Shown piece by piece: positions 11,136 to 23,008 of a stretch of DNA of 64,000 nucleotides. Origin of the DNA: Hydnum rufescens UP504 (lineage: Eukaryota > Basidiomycota > Agaricomycetes > Cantharellales > Hydnaceae). The position numbers and the translations under genes were made by a program. The notes beneath the pieces are model-generated. The model searched no databases and had not been told where the DNA came from. It worked only from the letters and a program-made list of their open reading frames with translations. Location of the stretch: assembly GCA_014904985.1 (NCBI GenBank), contig MU128913.1, positions 456,499-520,498 on the forward strand. Reading direction: 5' to 3'. Numbering within the stretch: position 1 is the first letter of the stretch; every line of letters begins with the position of its first letter.

Positions 11136-11585
11136 TTAGTGCGGGACAAAGACTCCTGTGGCAGCACCAATTCCCGCCGAGATGACCGTTCCAATGAGAG
11201 GTAGGGCTCCTCCGGCTGCCACGCTCTGGGCGCCGGCAAACAGAGATCCGGCAGCCACGTTGCCGATGCCAGCTTGAATCCCAGCGGCCATCGATCCTAC
11301 GGGGATTATTGAAATTCAAGGTGTCAGCCTCACGACGAAAGAGAGTGTGGAAACCGAGAAGGGCGATGGGATGTTCTTGAAGCAGTGAGTAACACGTACC
11401 AGCAACGACACCCCCTGAACCAAAGCCTACAATTCCAAGGACTGCGGGGGCAACGACGGGGGCAAGGGCACCACAGAGAACGGCTCCGCCTACGCTGGCG
11501 GCAAGAGTAGTGAAAGTAACTGGGGGATAAGCGGGTGAGTCGAAGTGCCGAGAAACCTGTTGTAGCGATGCCGAGCCTTACCCAT
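11136..11585 (-). CDS. IFI6/IFI27 (ISG12)-like small membrane protein, paralog B
   Basis: Three minus-strand exons at 11582-11585, 11400-11519 and 11136-11296; introns of 62 and 103 nt have GT-AG ends; 285 coding nt give 94 residues, the same exon lengths as paralog A. The sequence contains GFGSGGVVAGSMAAGIQAG, then IGNVAAGSLFAGAQSVAAGG and ends GVFVPH, typical of the ISG12/IFI6-16 hydrophobic domain. Likely an integral membrane protein with about three hydrophobic helices. The two paralogs differ at many positions (GSYAAGLQAS versus GSMAAGIQAG) yet keep frame, splice sites and glycines, suggesting both have been under selection. The function in fungi is unknown; animal relatives act in mitochondria and ER in cell death and antiviral responses. 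Confidence 0.8.
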
Positions 11586-11650
11586 GATGAACAAGTCAAA
11601 GGGGGATAGGACGTAAAGATGCGATGAGGGGGGGATTCCGCACAGATGGG

Positions 11651-11678
11651 TTTATAAACAGTCAGGACCGGCCACGTG
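11651..11678 (-). promoter_or_regulatory. Promoter of ISG12-like paralog B
   Basis: TTTATAAA (11651-11658) and CACGTG (11673-11678) are at the same spacing as in paralog A and about 66 nt from the ATG. The CCAAT-type pentamer of paralog A is changed here (attcg), so regulation may differ. Confidence 0.55.
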
Positions 11679-12305
11679 TGATTCGCCATGCCATTCATTT
11701 GTGGTAGTTACTCAACCTTTAAGCGCCTTGGAGTCAAGTCGAGGCACGTCCTCGATTCAAACCCAGTTGCTCCATTATAAATCATTGACTGGTTTCAGCC
11801 AAGTTAACTGCAGGGGACACCCCCACCAATATTGACAGAAATCATGCAGAGTCACTCCAGGAAGCTAAGAGTCGAACTTTGGTACCCGAACGGAGAGAGC
11901 CGAAGCTTTGCTTCTGCTCTGCATCCGTCTTGCTACTGGAGCTCGGGGGAGGTCTTTCCCCATCCCACTTCTGCTCTTGACGGTGTGGTTACTGCTGGTG
12001 CCAAGTCATGGATCCTGCCCACGCACGCGCACAGACGTGCTGGGCGCCGGGTTCTCACGCACCAATTGCCCTTCAAGGCCACAAATCAACAGCGGGTGAG
12101 TTGAGAAAGTCGTAGCGTATGAACCTCACGAGAGGAGTTCTAACACTAATTGAAATGGATTCCGTATTTTCTAGGCAGCCGTACTCCGGAATCTTGAGGA
12201 AGAAAGAACTAGTACCGGACGCAGAGGCCGGTGTTCCTGCGTATAGCGGGCGGTGCCACGCCCACATCAGGGAGTTACAGCCAATCCGCAGCACCTCAAG
12301 GAGAA

Positions 12306-14090
12306 GAGCTGTTCGTGGGCACTCACCCTAAGTGAGCGTAGCATTTAGGGCCCTGATTCCCTGATCAAAAATATCTCCGCCTGTAGGGAACTTGTTAGTT
12401 TCGTCCACACCAATAGGATCAATTTGGATCGATGCCTAGCACAGTGACAGTATTGGCGTATAAAGCCACATCCTCTCCATGCTCACCGGCCATGAATCGT
12501 ACCAGCTCTCAAATCTAATGATGGTATCACGATGCCCTCTGCCAGTGCGTGGATATCTCTCATCCCTTCAACTGTCTTTGCTAAATATCGTCATCGGCAC
12601 TGAATACGGGTCCCCCGCACAGTTCAAGGATAGTCAATATTCCCATACCACCATCAGTACTACTGGTGATATGGTGGGTCTCTAGCAACTCCAATCCATA
12701 TTAAATACTCCGTTGTTTGCCCTCGTTCATGAATACTTGGGAGCTATCTCATGTACGGACAGTGCAACAAGATGAAGCCCTTGTGGAATTCGCTGTTGCT
12801 AAGTGCTTTCAAAGATGGGAAGAGGTTTGCTCGGTCCCCGCATGCGTCTGTGCGTAGTCGACCATAATTTGGCTTTTTGGGTTATCTCGACTCGCTGGGA
12901 ATGATATATGGAGGACAGAATCTCCTTACAATGAAAGCCACTCATCCTCCGATAGTAGACGCTCGTGCAAGGGAGTATCTAATCATGTTTCCGAGGGTGC
13001 ATCCTTTTCTACTATTATTCCCATATGGCCCCCAGGTGAGAGACCTTCTGTCCTTCTATCTCGATTTTAATCACGTTAATTTGTTCAAGACGCTCTGCAT
13101 GAATGTAGGGAGAGACTAGGGACGGGGAAGACTGGAATAGACATGCGGCAAGCTCTCTTCATATCCTCGGATGTAGGATTGACAGGAGCAGTAGTAGATC
13201 ATAATATGCACTTTTCTGACATCTACAGTCCGTTTAGCGTGCGAATACCATTATCGTGTCGCAGAAACAGTAGGACATTAATGTTGAGTAGCAGTGGAAG
13301 TGATGCGAGTGAATGAAATTGAGGGTGGGAGGTCTTTGAGAATGGTGAGAAGTGAACAACATGTCTGGAATTGGGACGACGGAAAGAACTTGTAGTCTAG
13401 AAGGGAAACGGTTACTGACTGAACGCGTGTAGGCGGCTATTGCCGAGCCACGTGTGGCCCAGTTGCTATCTGTAGTACTGTATACCATACCTCGGTTATT
13501 GAGTTGAATTGAAGAAGAGGGTGTGGCATCAACCTTGAATTCACGGATTCAATAAGGAAGCTAGGACCACAACGATTAAAATCATTTTGGATCCTCGGTG
13601 GGGATCCGATTGCCAAATCGACATGGGAGCGTATGGGAAGATTCCTTTCACTTTCCCTCCCAATTTTGATCGCGTATATCCAAGTCTCCTTCATGACTTC
13701 ACATATACTGTACGTGCCCTTCCAGAGAAAGTAGGTTGTTCCCATCCTGCGGGGAAAAGAGTAGTACCGCCCAACGTAAACGAGAAAAGTCATCCACCAC
13801 GCGAGCACCGACCATATATACAATGCGAGAATAGATTGCTAACCATAACGGATGTGGCATCTTGTTTTTTCCTTTCTGTTTTGCCGAAAGGGTTCGGCAT
13901 TGGCCTTCGGGAGCAACCGCCACAAACCTCTTCAAAAAGCCTTATTGTTCCCTCTAAAGATCCTGTTCCTCGGCTTACGAGGGCCGTTGGGAGAGCGTAT
14001 GCCTTACACAAACTCTACGGAGCGCGGCCATGTAATGCTGACTTGTTGGCTTAGCTACGCTCTCCGTTGTACTAGTGCATCGCTCGAACA
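12306..14090. other. No confident gene
   Basis: Several frames of 60-155 codons on both strands (12877-13119, 13587-14054, 13437-13823) overlap one another and match no family I know. The plus frame 13587-14054 is the longest. A hypothetical gene cannot be excluded, but no exon structure supports one. Confidence 0.35.
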
Positions 14091-14460
14091 ATGGCGGGGC
14101 CACGAAGTAAGCAACCCGCCACTCAACTCGACCGCGTGTCTCAGTCCGTGCGCCACTTGATCGCTGGGATACTGGAACCCAATATTCCCGACGAAAGTGC
14201 TGGATTGCGATTGACGTCCCGATCTGAGAGTAAATGCTTTCTGCGTCCTAATACCTGGGGATCATCGACAGAATCATCGGAATCGATGGATTTATTCCTT
14301 CACCACCACTCTGATATGCACCATGAATTTCCTGTAAGTCTCGCTTCCTGTATCTGTTCTGTCCTGTTTTTGCTAGATCGCTTGCCACGACAAACCTACA
14401 CTACATCCAGCAATCGCCCCCTTTTCTCTCCATGTCTTTGAATTATCATCCTTCCTTTAG
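14091..14460 (+). CDS. Small hypothetical protein, two exons
   Basis: Exon 1 14091-14333 (81 codons) ends at a perfect GTAAGT donor; a 43-nt intron ends TTTGCTAG; exon 2 14377-14460 gives 28 codons including the stop. Both exons are in phase 0, giving 108 residues. The product begins MAGPRSKQPATQLDRVSQSV and is polar, serine rich and probably disordered, ending in a short hydrophobic stretch. No family is recognised. The clean splice signals are the main support; a chance frame remains possible. Confidence 0.38.
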
Positions 14461-14965
14461 CTTGTACATAACATTTATTCAACCCTTTTGTGACCCCCTC
14501 TCTGTACCCCAAGAGACGGACAAGACAAACTATCATGGTCCAGGGAGCTAGTTTTGATCTCATAATAGGCACGCCGCATATTGGATCTCCTCAGCTCCCA
14601 GGTTTATTTCCCGTCGGCTAACACATGGCCGGCACGGGATCCATTACCTCCATGGCCCCAAGCGAAAGGATCTGATGGGCGCTCCACAAATTTTATTGGT
14701 ACATGTATGAATCGGTGGGATCTAATGAACGCGGCTTGTTAGCTAAGCAAGGCGCCCGATAAAGCGTGTGAATGGCGAATGGGGATACATGGGGTACTGG
14801 TACATGCCAGCATACACAGCAGCAGAAAAAAGTAGAACGATTCAGATTATATGGCCAGAACAAGGGAGAGAAATAGCAAGGGCATAAAGGACGACGAATA
14901 TCTTCCCTAGCCATAGCGGTCGGGTGGTAAGACCGCCCCGCCATACTCGGGAGGGATTTAAGACT
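14461..14965. other. Intergenic
   Basis: No coding frame with support. It separates two convergent transcription units and probably holds their 3' ends. Confidence 0.5.
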
Positions 14966-15601
14966 TCAAGGAATCGTGGTGTCCTCAGACTGGTTGTTGG
15001 CAAGCGCTATTGTTATGGCCACTGAGGCCTCAGGAGACTCTTTACGGTTCGTTATCGAATTTCTTTGTTGGTGCGCTTTCTTCATCCTCGCGAGGACCTG
15101 CTTGCTCAGCTTCTCCTCTCCGACGGACACGCTCGAGAATCTTGTCGGCAATTCTAGTCGCTCCTTGCCCATAATGATCCAGACAGTGTATTCCTCGCCG
15201 GTCGTTGTCGGAGTGGCATGGGTGTGTAACTTGGGCTCAGGTTGATTAGTGTTCTTGCAGAAATCTTTGTGAGCAAAGGAACGGAGGGCGACATAAATGA
15301 GAGGCAGTAGTGGACAGGGAAAATATCTACACACCCAAGAGCTGAGAGAAATATGATTTGAATGTAGTTTGTTCCGGTGAGAGATCCGAGACAGGTGACG
15401 CATTCTCTCCGAGGGCTTCACTCGTTACAGAAGTGGTATCCATTACGGCATCAGAAGTTGGGGAGGGCAACTGACCTGCCTCTATCGTGTCTGACGGAGA
15501 AGGCTTGCTAAAGTTGCTTGGTTCGAAAATCGAGTGTAGTTCAAGTGTCGGGGAAGAAACAACTGCAGAATTCCCGAAGCCGGGAGAGTTCGTTTTGGCT
15601 T
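14966..15601 (-). CDS. Candidate 3' exons of the four-module gene
   Basis: A phase-compatible intron (donor GTGTTG just before 15667, acceptor CGATAG at 15602) would skip the stop at 15645 and join the upstream frame to EAKTNSPGFGNSAVV and a Ser/Pro/Thr-rich tail. A further splice would add a C-terminal piece with GEEYTVWIIMGKERL and a basic helix KQVLARMKKAHQQRN ending near 14966. The composition continues the disordered style of the main exon. Alternatively the protein ends at 15645 and this is 3' UTR. Confidence 0.4.
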
Positions 15602-15644
15602 CTATCGACGTGAGGAATGATTGAGATGTTAGATAATGCATTGG

Positions 15645-18600
15645 TCAGGATCCAGGCATTTCAACACCCTTAGACGCACTTTTTCCGAGGGGCGATTTCG
15701 CCGCAAGGCTAGGAAGGGTTTCGGCAGAGGCAGAAGCATCGTGAGAAAGAGGTCGCTTCCTAGAAGATAGATCCTTGGTCTCGACAGGTTTCTCCATTCG
15801 ACCACGTTCTTCGTTCATCCTCATGGAGGGCGACGAGGATTTACGTGAATCCAACGGATACTGATCCCAGCGTCGCGAAGCATTGTAGTCGTCATAATAG
15901 AGGTACGTCGGGGAGCGTCCATCACGATAATGGGGAAAATCACGCGGATATTCTTCTCTTCGATAATAGGGATCACGGTCGCGGTAATAATCAGAATGAA
16001 CAGGAGGATACGGGAAATGACCACGATGCCGAGAGTATTCGTAGTCGTAAGCTTCACGATGGTTTTCATAGAGCATACGAGAAGGCAGCCAGCGAGGATC
16101 ATAATTATCGTAACCTTGTCGGGCGTAGTACTCTCGCCCGGGATACGGTTCCGGCGGGCCAGGACGAGACGAGGAATAACGAGGAGCAGGCCGCGAATCA
16201 TCGTAATACGGGGTAGGTACGAGATCTAACCGAGGATCCGGTCCAGGGAAGGCGCGAGACACGCGGCGAGGATGCATAAGAGGCTCCGAGTATCCAGCGT
16301 GTCCTAATGTAGAGGCAGCCGGGAGACTCGGAGGACGATGCTCCCCTGGACCGGAAACAGTTTGCGGCACAGACACCAGGAGATCATCACCTTTGGCAGC
16401 TGAACTATTACCATTGACGGGGACAGCCGCCGGTGGGATAGAACCACCAGAGAGCCCATCCACATTAGGTCTATCAGGTGCAGCGGACGAACGAGCAAGA
16501 TAAGGGTGGACATGATCCCCCGACCGGACCTGAGGTGGAAGAGACGAAAACACCCGTCCAGAAGCAGGAATAGGCGATGGATTAGCATCAGGCCAAGCGG
16601 AGAACTCCTGCGATCCATCTTGGTCCGCAGGATGGTACCCGCGACCAAGATACATCCCAGGAGGTTCAGGTCCACGTGGAGGCGCGAATGGGAGCAAGTC
16701 GGATCGTTCATCCCCAGGATGCCACCTGGAGTACCGCCCAGGAGGATGAGGAGCAAGGGGACGACCATTCGCAGAAGGTCCACGACCTACCCCTGGACCG
16801 TGATTCTTATTATTGGAACGTTTAGAGTTCAAATAGCGACCTCGTGCAAGTGCTTCGGACCTCGTCTCAAACAACGGCGGCTGAGTTCCAGTGGGAGAAT
16901 CCTCTGACTGCTTCCGCTTCTTGCTGTTGGTATTGCTGCTTGCATTATTGTTCTTCGGCAAATTTGAGTCGGCCTTCTTGGAGGCATTATTTGTATTATC
17001 ACCCTTCTTTGGGGCATATTGTTTCCAGTCGTAAGCGTCCCGGTTGTAGTCGGGAGGAGTTGGCTTGCCCCGGAAGCGAATGAACTCGAGCGCGCCTTGT
17101 TCAACTGCAAGCAATGCAACCGCAGCTTTCGCATCAGCGCGATTCCTATATTCAATCGCTGTCGCATAAGTTCGGGAGCTTTCCTCGTCTATGGGAACAG
17201 TAAGACGGCATCCAAATACTAGAATGGGGCACATAATCAGAAACCCCTCACACATCTAATACCGGGTAACGTACCGCCTTTGTGATTGTCAAATGCCCAT
17301 GTGGCTCTCTGAGGAGGCTTGAGGCGCTGCAGGTCTTGGGTTATCAAGCCAAAAACATGTTCTTTGGCATAGTCTTTCATTTCTTTTGTGAGTCTTTCAT
17401 CATATTTTGTACCAGTACTTCGGACGTAATCGCCAACATTCTGGGAGATGGCCTCTAGACAAACGGCAGTTTTGGCATCCTGGCGCTTTGAGAAGACGGG
17501 GTCAACCATGTAGGAATGCGAGTCGCCACTGGGATGATCCAAGCGTAAGACACATCCGTGGACTAATTTCCAAATTCAGCGCGGGAGCAAGGCCAAACTT
17601 GAGGCAAGGTTACGTACGACCTAACTTGGGATCCACGGACCACGCGAAAGACAGGGAGAGCTGACTACCCTTGTGCTGTTGGATGGCCTGATTTATCCAC
17701 GCTACGGGGTTAGTCTGGTCTCCACCCTTGATGCCAACTGGCTCAGGAAGGGGCTGTGGGAGACTGTCAAAGAAGATTTGCAAATTCACGACATTGTGAG
17801 CTAAAAGATCCTGAGTGGCCTTGTCCTTGCGACTAGGGGCCGATTCGGGAATTGAAAGAGAAATGTCAGAGCTGTCTGGAAGATTATACTCGGCGGACGC
17901 CGGCATTGGTTCTTTCTGGCCATCGCCATGTTTAATGAACCCGATGATGTCTTGACCCATAGCGACTTGAGCGGCGGCAAGTTTGGCATCGAATTGGGAG
18001 TCAAACTTTGGAGCTACGGAATATACCCTCTTGTGATGAGCGGATAGTTTGATTCGCATTGCGCATCCAACGACTAAAGAGCGTTAGGATGAACAAACCA
18101 CTTGAATCACGAAGAACGAGTGGAAACCCACGACCGGTCTTTGGATCTCCAGTATAGACCCAATATGGCATAATGCGCTCGGCCCGCCATTCCTGACAGC
18201 ATCTCTCGATTGTGCCGATGTCCGTCTTGGATTCATCAGGACCAGAATTAGTGTTAAGAGGATGTCCATTGAAAATTGGAGGTGGGATGGAGGGGGGGGA
18301 CCTTTCGGGGGGGGGTTGACCAAAGCGAGAGCGTATTCTCCACCTTTCCCTTTGGCGTCATCACCCCAGAAAATAAACTGGAGGGCACCGCGTTCTATGG
18401 CAAGAGAGGCTGCCTTCATTTTTGCTTCGCCCTTGCGCTGGAATTCCGGCTTAGTGGTGTAAGAACGCTTCTGGCCATCGGGACGGACGATATCCAGAAC
18501 ACAGCGTTTCCCTGGAAGAAACGGTTATACGGACGGAGAGAATGACGAGATGGGGGATGATAGCTACGAAGAGGGCCATATTCTTCAAGGAACTCGAATT

Positions 18601-18895
18601 TGAGGATATCGCCTACGGCCCCGAAGGTCTTTTGGCAAGCCTTGTTCAGCTTGGCCACGGCAGCATAGATGTTTCCATCGATGGGTTTTTCCTCTGTTTG
18701 TTCGGCCATGACCTTGGCAGGTGCGAACTGATCGTAATCGGCGGCAGGATCGGCAAAGCTGGAGAGTAGGGCACTACCAAGATCGAGAAGAGCTTGCGTA
18801 ATGGTGCTACGCTCCATAGAGTGTAATGCCTCCCCCCGTGGATCATCAGTCGAGGTTGGGGACGGACTGACGCCACGGGAATCAGAGGCAGGCAT
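15645..18895 (-). CDS. Protein with four tandem RNA-binding-like modules and a long Tyr/Arg/Pro-rich tail
   Basis: Five minus-strand exons: 18568-18895, 18132-18511, 17618-18073, 17275-17562 and 15645-17218, with introns of 55-58 nt. Each of exons 2-5 opens with the same module: a cysteine in (R/V/H/F)-(K/G)-(R/C)-C-x-L/M, a basic strand, then Y-x(3-6)-F, an A-(K/A) helix rich in alanine and a G-x(3)-F(I) end, for example KRCVLDIVRPDGQKRSYTTK and LVFGCRLTVPIDEESS. The pattern resembles a dsRBD (PF00035)-like fold, but I would not assign it firmly. The last exon adds about 400 disordered residues rich in RYDP with nuclear-type basic clusters. Frame is continuous except exon 2, which needs one extra base inside G runs at 18292-18315. 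With it, the protein is about 1008 residues. Probably a nuclear RNA-associated protein (inference). Confidence 0.75.
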
Positions 18896-19754
18896 ATTCG
18901 GGGAGGATGAAGCTCAAGGCGTGTTTGGATGGCAACTTCCGGATACACTTGACAGCTGTATACAGTAACCAATTTCCAGGACACCTGATAGGGAGATCTC
19001 CATCGCGGCTCATGGTAGACACAAGAGGGAATTGTCACGTAGTCTCGTGTCCTGGATAGGCTTGCATGCCTCGTGCAAGCGTCGAGACTATATAGGAGCC
19101 CAGCGCATTCGCTTTTACGCCGTACGCTCTCATCAATAGCCATGTGGGTTTTACAGGTGGTAACTTTCCCGCCGAAATATTTAGGTTTATAATTTATATT
19201 AGTATCCAAAGGAACTAGGAGGGAGGGGCTTGGATGGCAGCGTTATGCCTATCATTGCACAGATTTGTGGACCTCTGGGATGCCTCCACTGGTGTGAGGC
19301 TGAGAGGAATACTGACTCCACAACGCACTCCCTGGCCTGGATTGGCATGGGATTCTTTTAAGAAAATTTGTTGGCTCCCGTTGACCCTCCCATTGGGTGG
19401 AATTCACCTTCCGGGTCGCCTCTGAGGTTTAGGCTGAAATTGTCGGCACCAGCGCGTGAGGTGTGAGAATCTCCATCCATCGGCGGTACTGGGTTCACAA
19501 TGAACACTTCTGTGTTGTAGACCTCCTTTGGGCAGGGCCTCAATCTCTTTTGGGATGTGGCCCTCCACGGTGCTGACGGCGGCTGGCGAGATGGCAACGG
19601 CCGACGGAGCTAGCCGGCTGCTCGCTCGTCCTCGTCTCCGCGGACACGGAGAGCTTGTTTTTTATCAGGTATCAGGCACATTCTGCCTCATTCAACCTGA
19701 GGCCCATCTTGTAATAATCTGTACAATTTACCCAAGAGGGCAGTCCTCGGGTCC
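18896..19754. promoter_or_regulatory. Divergent intergenic promoter region
   Basis: This 859-nt gap lies between the starts of the minus-strand four-module gene and the plus-strand Zn2Cys6 gene, so it should hold both promoters. I see no strong TATA motif and no gene; the small frame at 19234-19425 has no support. Confidence 0.55.
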
Positions 19755-22700
19755 ATGGCCTCGAAAAAACGTGACGCCCCCGCTGTTCCATCTAATCAAA
19801 GGCAGCCTAAGCGCATCCGCAAAGCTATAAATTGGTGAGCGCGCCAAGTTCGTTCCCCCTTTCCCCATCTCCTCACATCCGACATCAGTGAACCCTGCAG
19901 AAACTCCAAACTCAAATGTGATCGCAACAGACCGTGTTCAGGTTGTACTCTTCGTGGCACTGTGGCCCAGTGCTACCCAGACGAATCTCCCACCTCGGAG
20001 CCCGTGATAGAGAAAGAAGATTCCACTCTGTACGTACCATTTCTGATCACCAACTCATTCCACTCTAATTTCCGCAATCAGCTTGCAAGCTGATCTTCGC
20101 ACCGAAATCGCCCGTATTCGCCAATCCTTGAACGTCCTAGAGTCCATTATTCCCCGACAAGGCTCCTCCTTCGCTCAAACTCACTCTGCCAGTGCAAATA
20201 ATGCCCCAAAGTCGCCCTCTCCTAGAAAGGGTGGGGTCTATTTTGGACCTACTGCCGCCGCATCTGCCGTCCTCAACGTTCGGGTAGGTCACACCGATGA
20301 CTTCGCTATTCATCTTCACCCTCGTCCTAATGCCAATTCTCACCCCCAACTTAGAATGAGGTCACGGGACAGCCTATCCCTGCCGAACAGTCAGACTCAC
20401 CCATCTCCCGCAATCTTCGCGATCCCAGGCATAACGCCGATATTCTCTCCCAGGTTCCCACTGATTTCTCAGTGACAGAGGGCCTGTTCGCATTTTTCTT
20501 CGAAAACTGCACCTATTTTGCCTATCATCTCGATCAGCGCTCGTTTTACGCCGCATGGAGTCGTGCGAGGCAATCAGAATACACGGACCACCTCGTCCTC
20601 TCTACTATGTTTATGGTCCTAGCTATCGCTTCCCAATATCTTCCTTCCAACCACCCGTACATCCCCCGTCTGCCCGATGTCCCATCCATCATCGGGCCTC
20701 GGTGGTACAACACTGCCGTTCTTGCCCTCCGCAGATATCAAAGGTTCAAGTGCGCTCCTGATCTAGACTTTGTTGAATTATTGCTCCTCCGTATGCACTA
20801 CCTTTCTATATCTGAGAATGATTGCGAGGAAGCGTGGGGTGTCAAATGCGAAGTTGCAAGTGCGGCTATGGCCATGGGCCTTCATAGAGACCCGGGTTCA
20901 TGGGACATGAGCCAAGAGGAGATCACCCGTCGTCGATGGTAGCCGGACTCGTTGTGTTCTTCTCTCTTCATTTGCTAATGCCCCCTTCTCAGGGCCTGGT
21001 GGAATTACATTGTCATAGAACGGTGGCAAGCATTTCGAGTACGTACTTCACTCATTTCGCCCCGCTTTCCCACTTCCGACACGTCATTTTCGACCTAGTT
21101 CGGACGACCGTTAGCTATAAGCTCCCATCATTTCGATACTCGATTCCCAATTGATGAACATTCCGATCCGTCCGCTACCGTCCTCGAGAATCCTCTCCTA
21201 GCCTACCTCGCCAGTTTCAAGCTTGCCGTCATAATCGGAGATATTGTCAGCGATGCCGTCTCTGCCAAACCCGTTTCGTATGATCGTGTCAAGGACCACG
21301 ATGTAGCCCTCGAACGTTGGATGGAATCGTTACCCCCAGACCTTCGAGGCGATCCTCAGCACATTGCCCATTGTCTTTCTGGTTCTAGCTCTGCTCCTCT
21401 CCAGACCCGACAAGTCGCCCTACAGTCGCTATGGTTGCGTGTCCAGATGTACCATGTGCGATTTGTGCTCCACCGTCCGTATACCAATGCCAACACACAG
21501 ACGACGCCGGCAATGACGCCAGAGATGTCTGGGACGGCCGGGGCTCCAGGAACGTCGACGATAATGGGAACGACGCCTGTTCCCACCAAGAGCGACAGCA
21601 TAGGTACCAAGAAGAGTTTCGAAGCGGCTGTTCATTCTGCCGATATGGTCATCCAATTTCTGTCCGCAACAGCTCAAGCTATCGACTCGAGTATAACTCT
21701 ATCAGTCCCAGGCCATATTGCTTGGAGTAAGTCACCCCCCCATCTTGCGCCTCACGGATACTGGAACTGAACCAACAAACTAACTCATACTTAGGTGTCC
21801 ATCACGTCTTTGCGGCCGCCGTCTTCTTCTCTTTTCAACTGATAATGCGCCCGGACCAATCCAACCGCTCACTCTTCCGCGCTACTATCCAAACCTCCAT
21901 GACCGTACTCGAAATGCTCAAAAAATCGCAACACCTCCCACAGCAAGCCACCCGTGCTCTCACAGTGTTGTATGCACTCTCGCCCTTGTTCGATGATGAT
22001 CTGGACGACAGAGCCAAGGCAGAACAAATTGATGCTGTCCGATCGCTTCCGTTCCCATGCCATAGCAAACCCTTTTATCCCCGTCCTCGCGCACGCGCCA
22101 CCAGCACTGGCGGTGGCAGTGGCGGCGGGGTCCCGACCACAAAGGTCCGAAATCGACCTGCTGACCAGAGCGCGTCGAACAAGCCCATTACAACCGAGGT
22201 CTCTTCTTCAGGTGCATCTGTTCGCCCGTCCTCTTCTTCAGGTCCTCACAGATCCACCATCCCCCAACCTCAACAATCTACATCCTCATCATCTCACACA
22301 CAACTAACGCCTGCCCGCCTACCGCCACCATCCCAACACCGCGTCCATCAATACTCCTCTTATAGCCAGCATGCCTCCCCATCGACAACTGCCGAGAATA
22401 CTCCAACACCCCCTCCCCTCGCACCTCAGCCTGATCCTGATACAACCTACCAGCAGAGGGTGCTGATAATGCAACAGCAGCAGTACATGGCACAGCGTTT
22501 TCAACAGCAATCATACCCATCTAACAACGCCATTGTCTCACGCACCAATGACAGCAATGCTTTAATATCCGCCCGTCCGCCTCCTTCACAGTTGCAGACC
22601 CCACACGACCGCCGAGATACTCCCCGTGAGCATAACGGCCAACACCTTCGGGCTACTGCCTACCGTCAACAGCAGTTCCAGGAGCAGCACTACACTCCAG

Positions 22701-23008
22701 AGGACGTCCACCACACTCATTCCGCCCCACCACCTCACACCCTAAAACCGCATTCCCCTTCAACTCCCACACCACCCATTATGCAACAAGCCCAAACCCG
22801 TCAACAGCTCCCACCCTTAATGCCAACCTCTCATCGTATAGCCTCAGCTTCTGTAGCTATTGCATCGCAGTCTCCACAACCTTCCACACATCTCGCTCCC
22901 AATGATCCCATGTGGGCGATGGGCATGGGGCTCTCCGAATCAACAGGCCGATGGGGGAGTGACATTGAGCCCAGATCACTACAACGGCCATCTCCATCCC
23001 CCCCATAA
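19755..23008 (+). CDS. Zn2Cys6 (GAL4-type) fungal transcription factor
   Basis: Seven exons: 19755-19834, 19889-20029, 20082-20283, 20355-20938, 20993-21038, 21099-21726 and 21795-23008. All introns are 52-71 nt with GT-AG ends, and the total is 2895 nt, exactly 964 codons plus stop. A zinc cluster near residue 27 spans exon 1-2: C-x2-C-x6-C-x5-C-x2-C-x8-C, with the basic stretch RNSKLKC. A basic nuclear signal precedes it and a short leucine-rich coil follows (LQADLRTEIARIRQSLNVL). The middle homology region (PF04082) is recognisable by LDQRSFYAAW, AMGLHRDPGSW and RRRWAWWNYIVIERWQAFR. The last 300 residues are Gln/Pro/Ser-rich, typical of an activation domain. It acts in the nucleus; the target pathway is not deducible. 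Confidence 0.92.

Larger units (their letters stand above)
6040..12305. repeat. Segmental duplication, copy B (interrupted)
   Basis: Second copy of 2235-5230. Similarity runs 6040-6945, stops at a foreign insertion, resumes at 9978 and continues to about 12305. Flanking coding remnants are more decayed than in copy A: several stops in what is an open 103-codon frame at 2763-3074 in copy A. The ISG12-like gene and its promoter are preserved. About 220-250 nt around 11885-12135 has no counterpart in copy A. Confidence 0.85.

Noticed and set aside
15821..16907. Long ORFs in other frames of the last exon of the four-module gene
   Set aside because: Arg- and Leu-rich shadows of a low-complexity exon; the minus frame with phase-1 introns explains the region.
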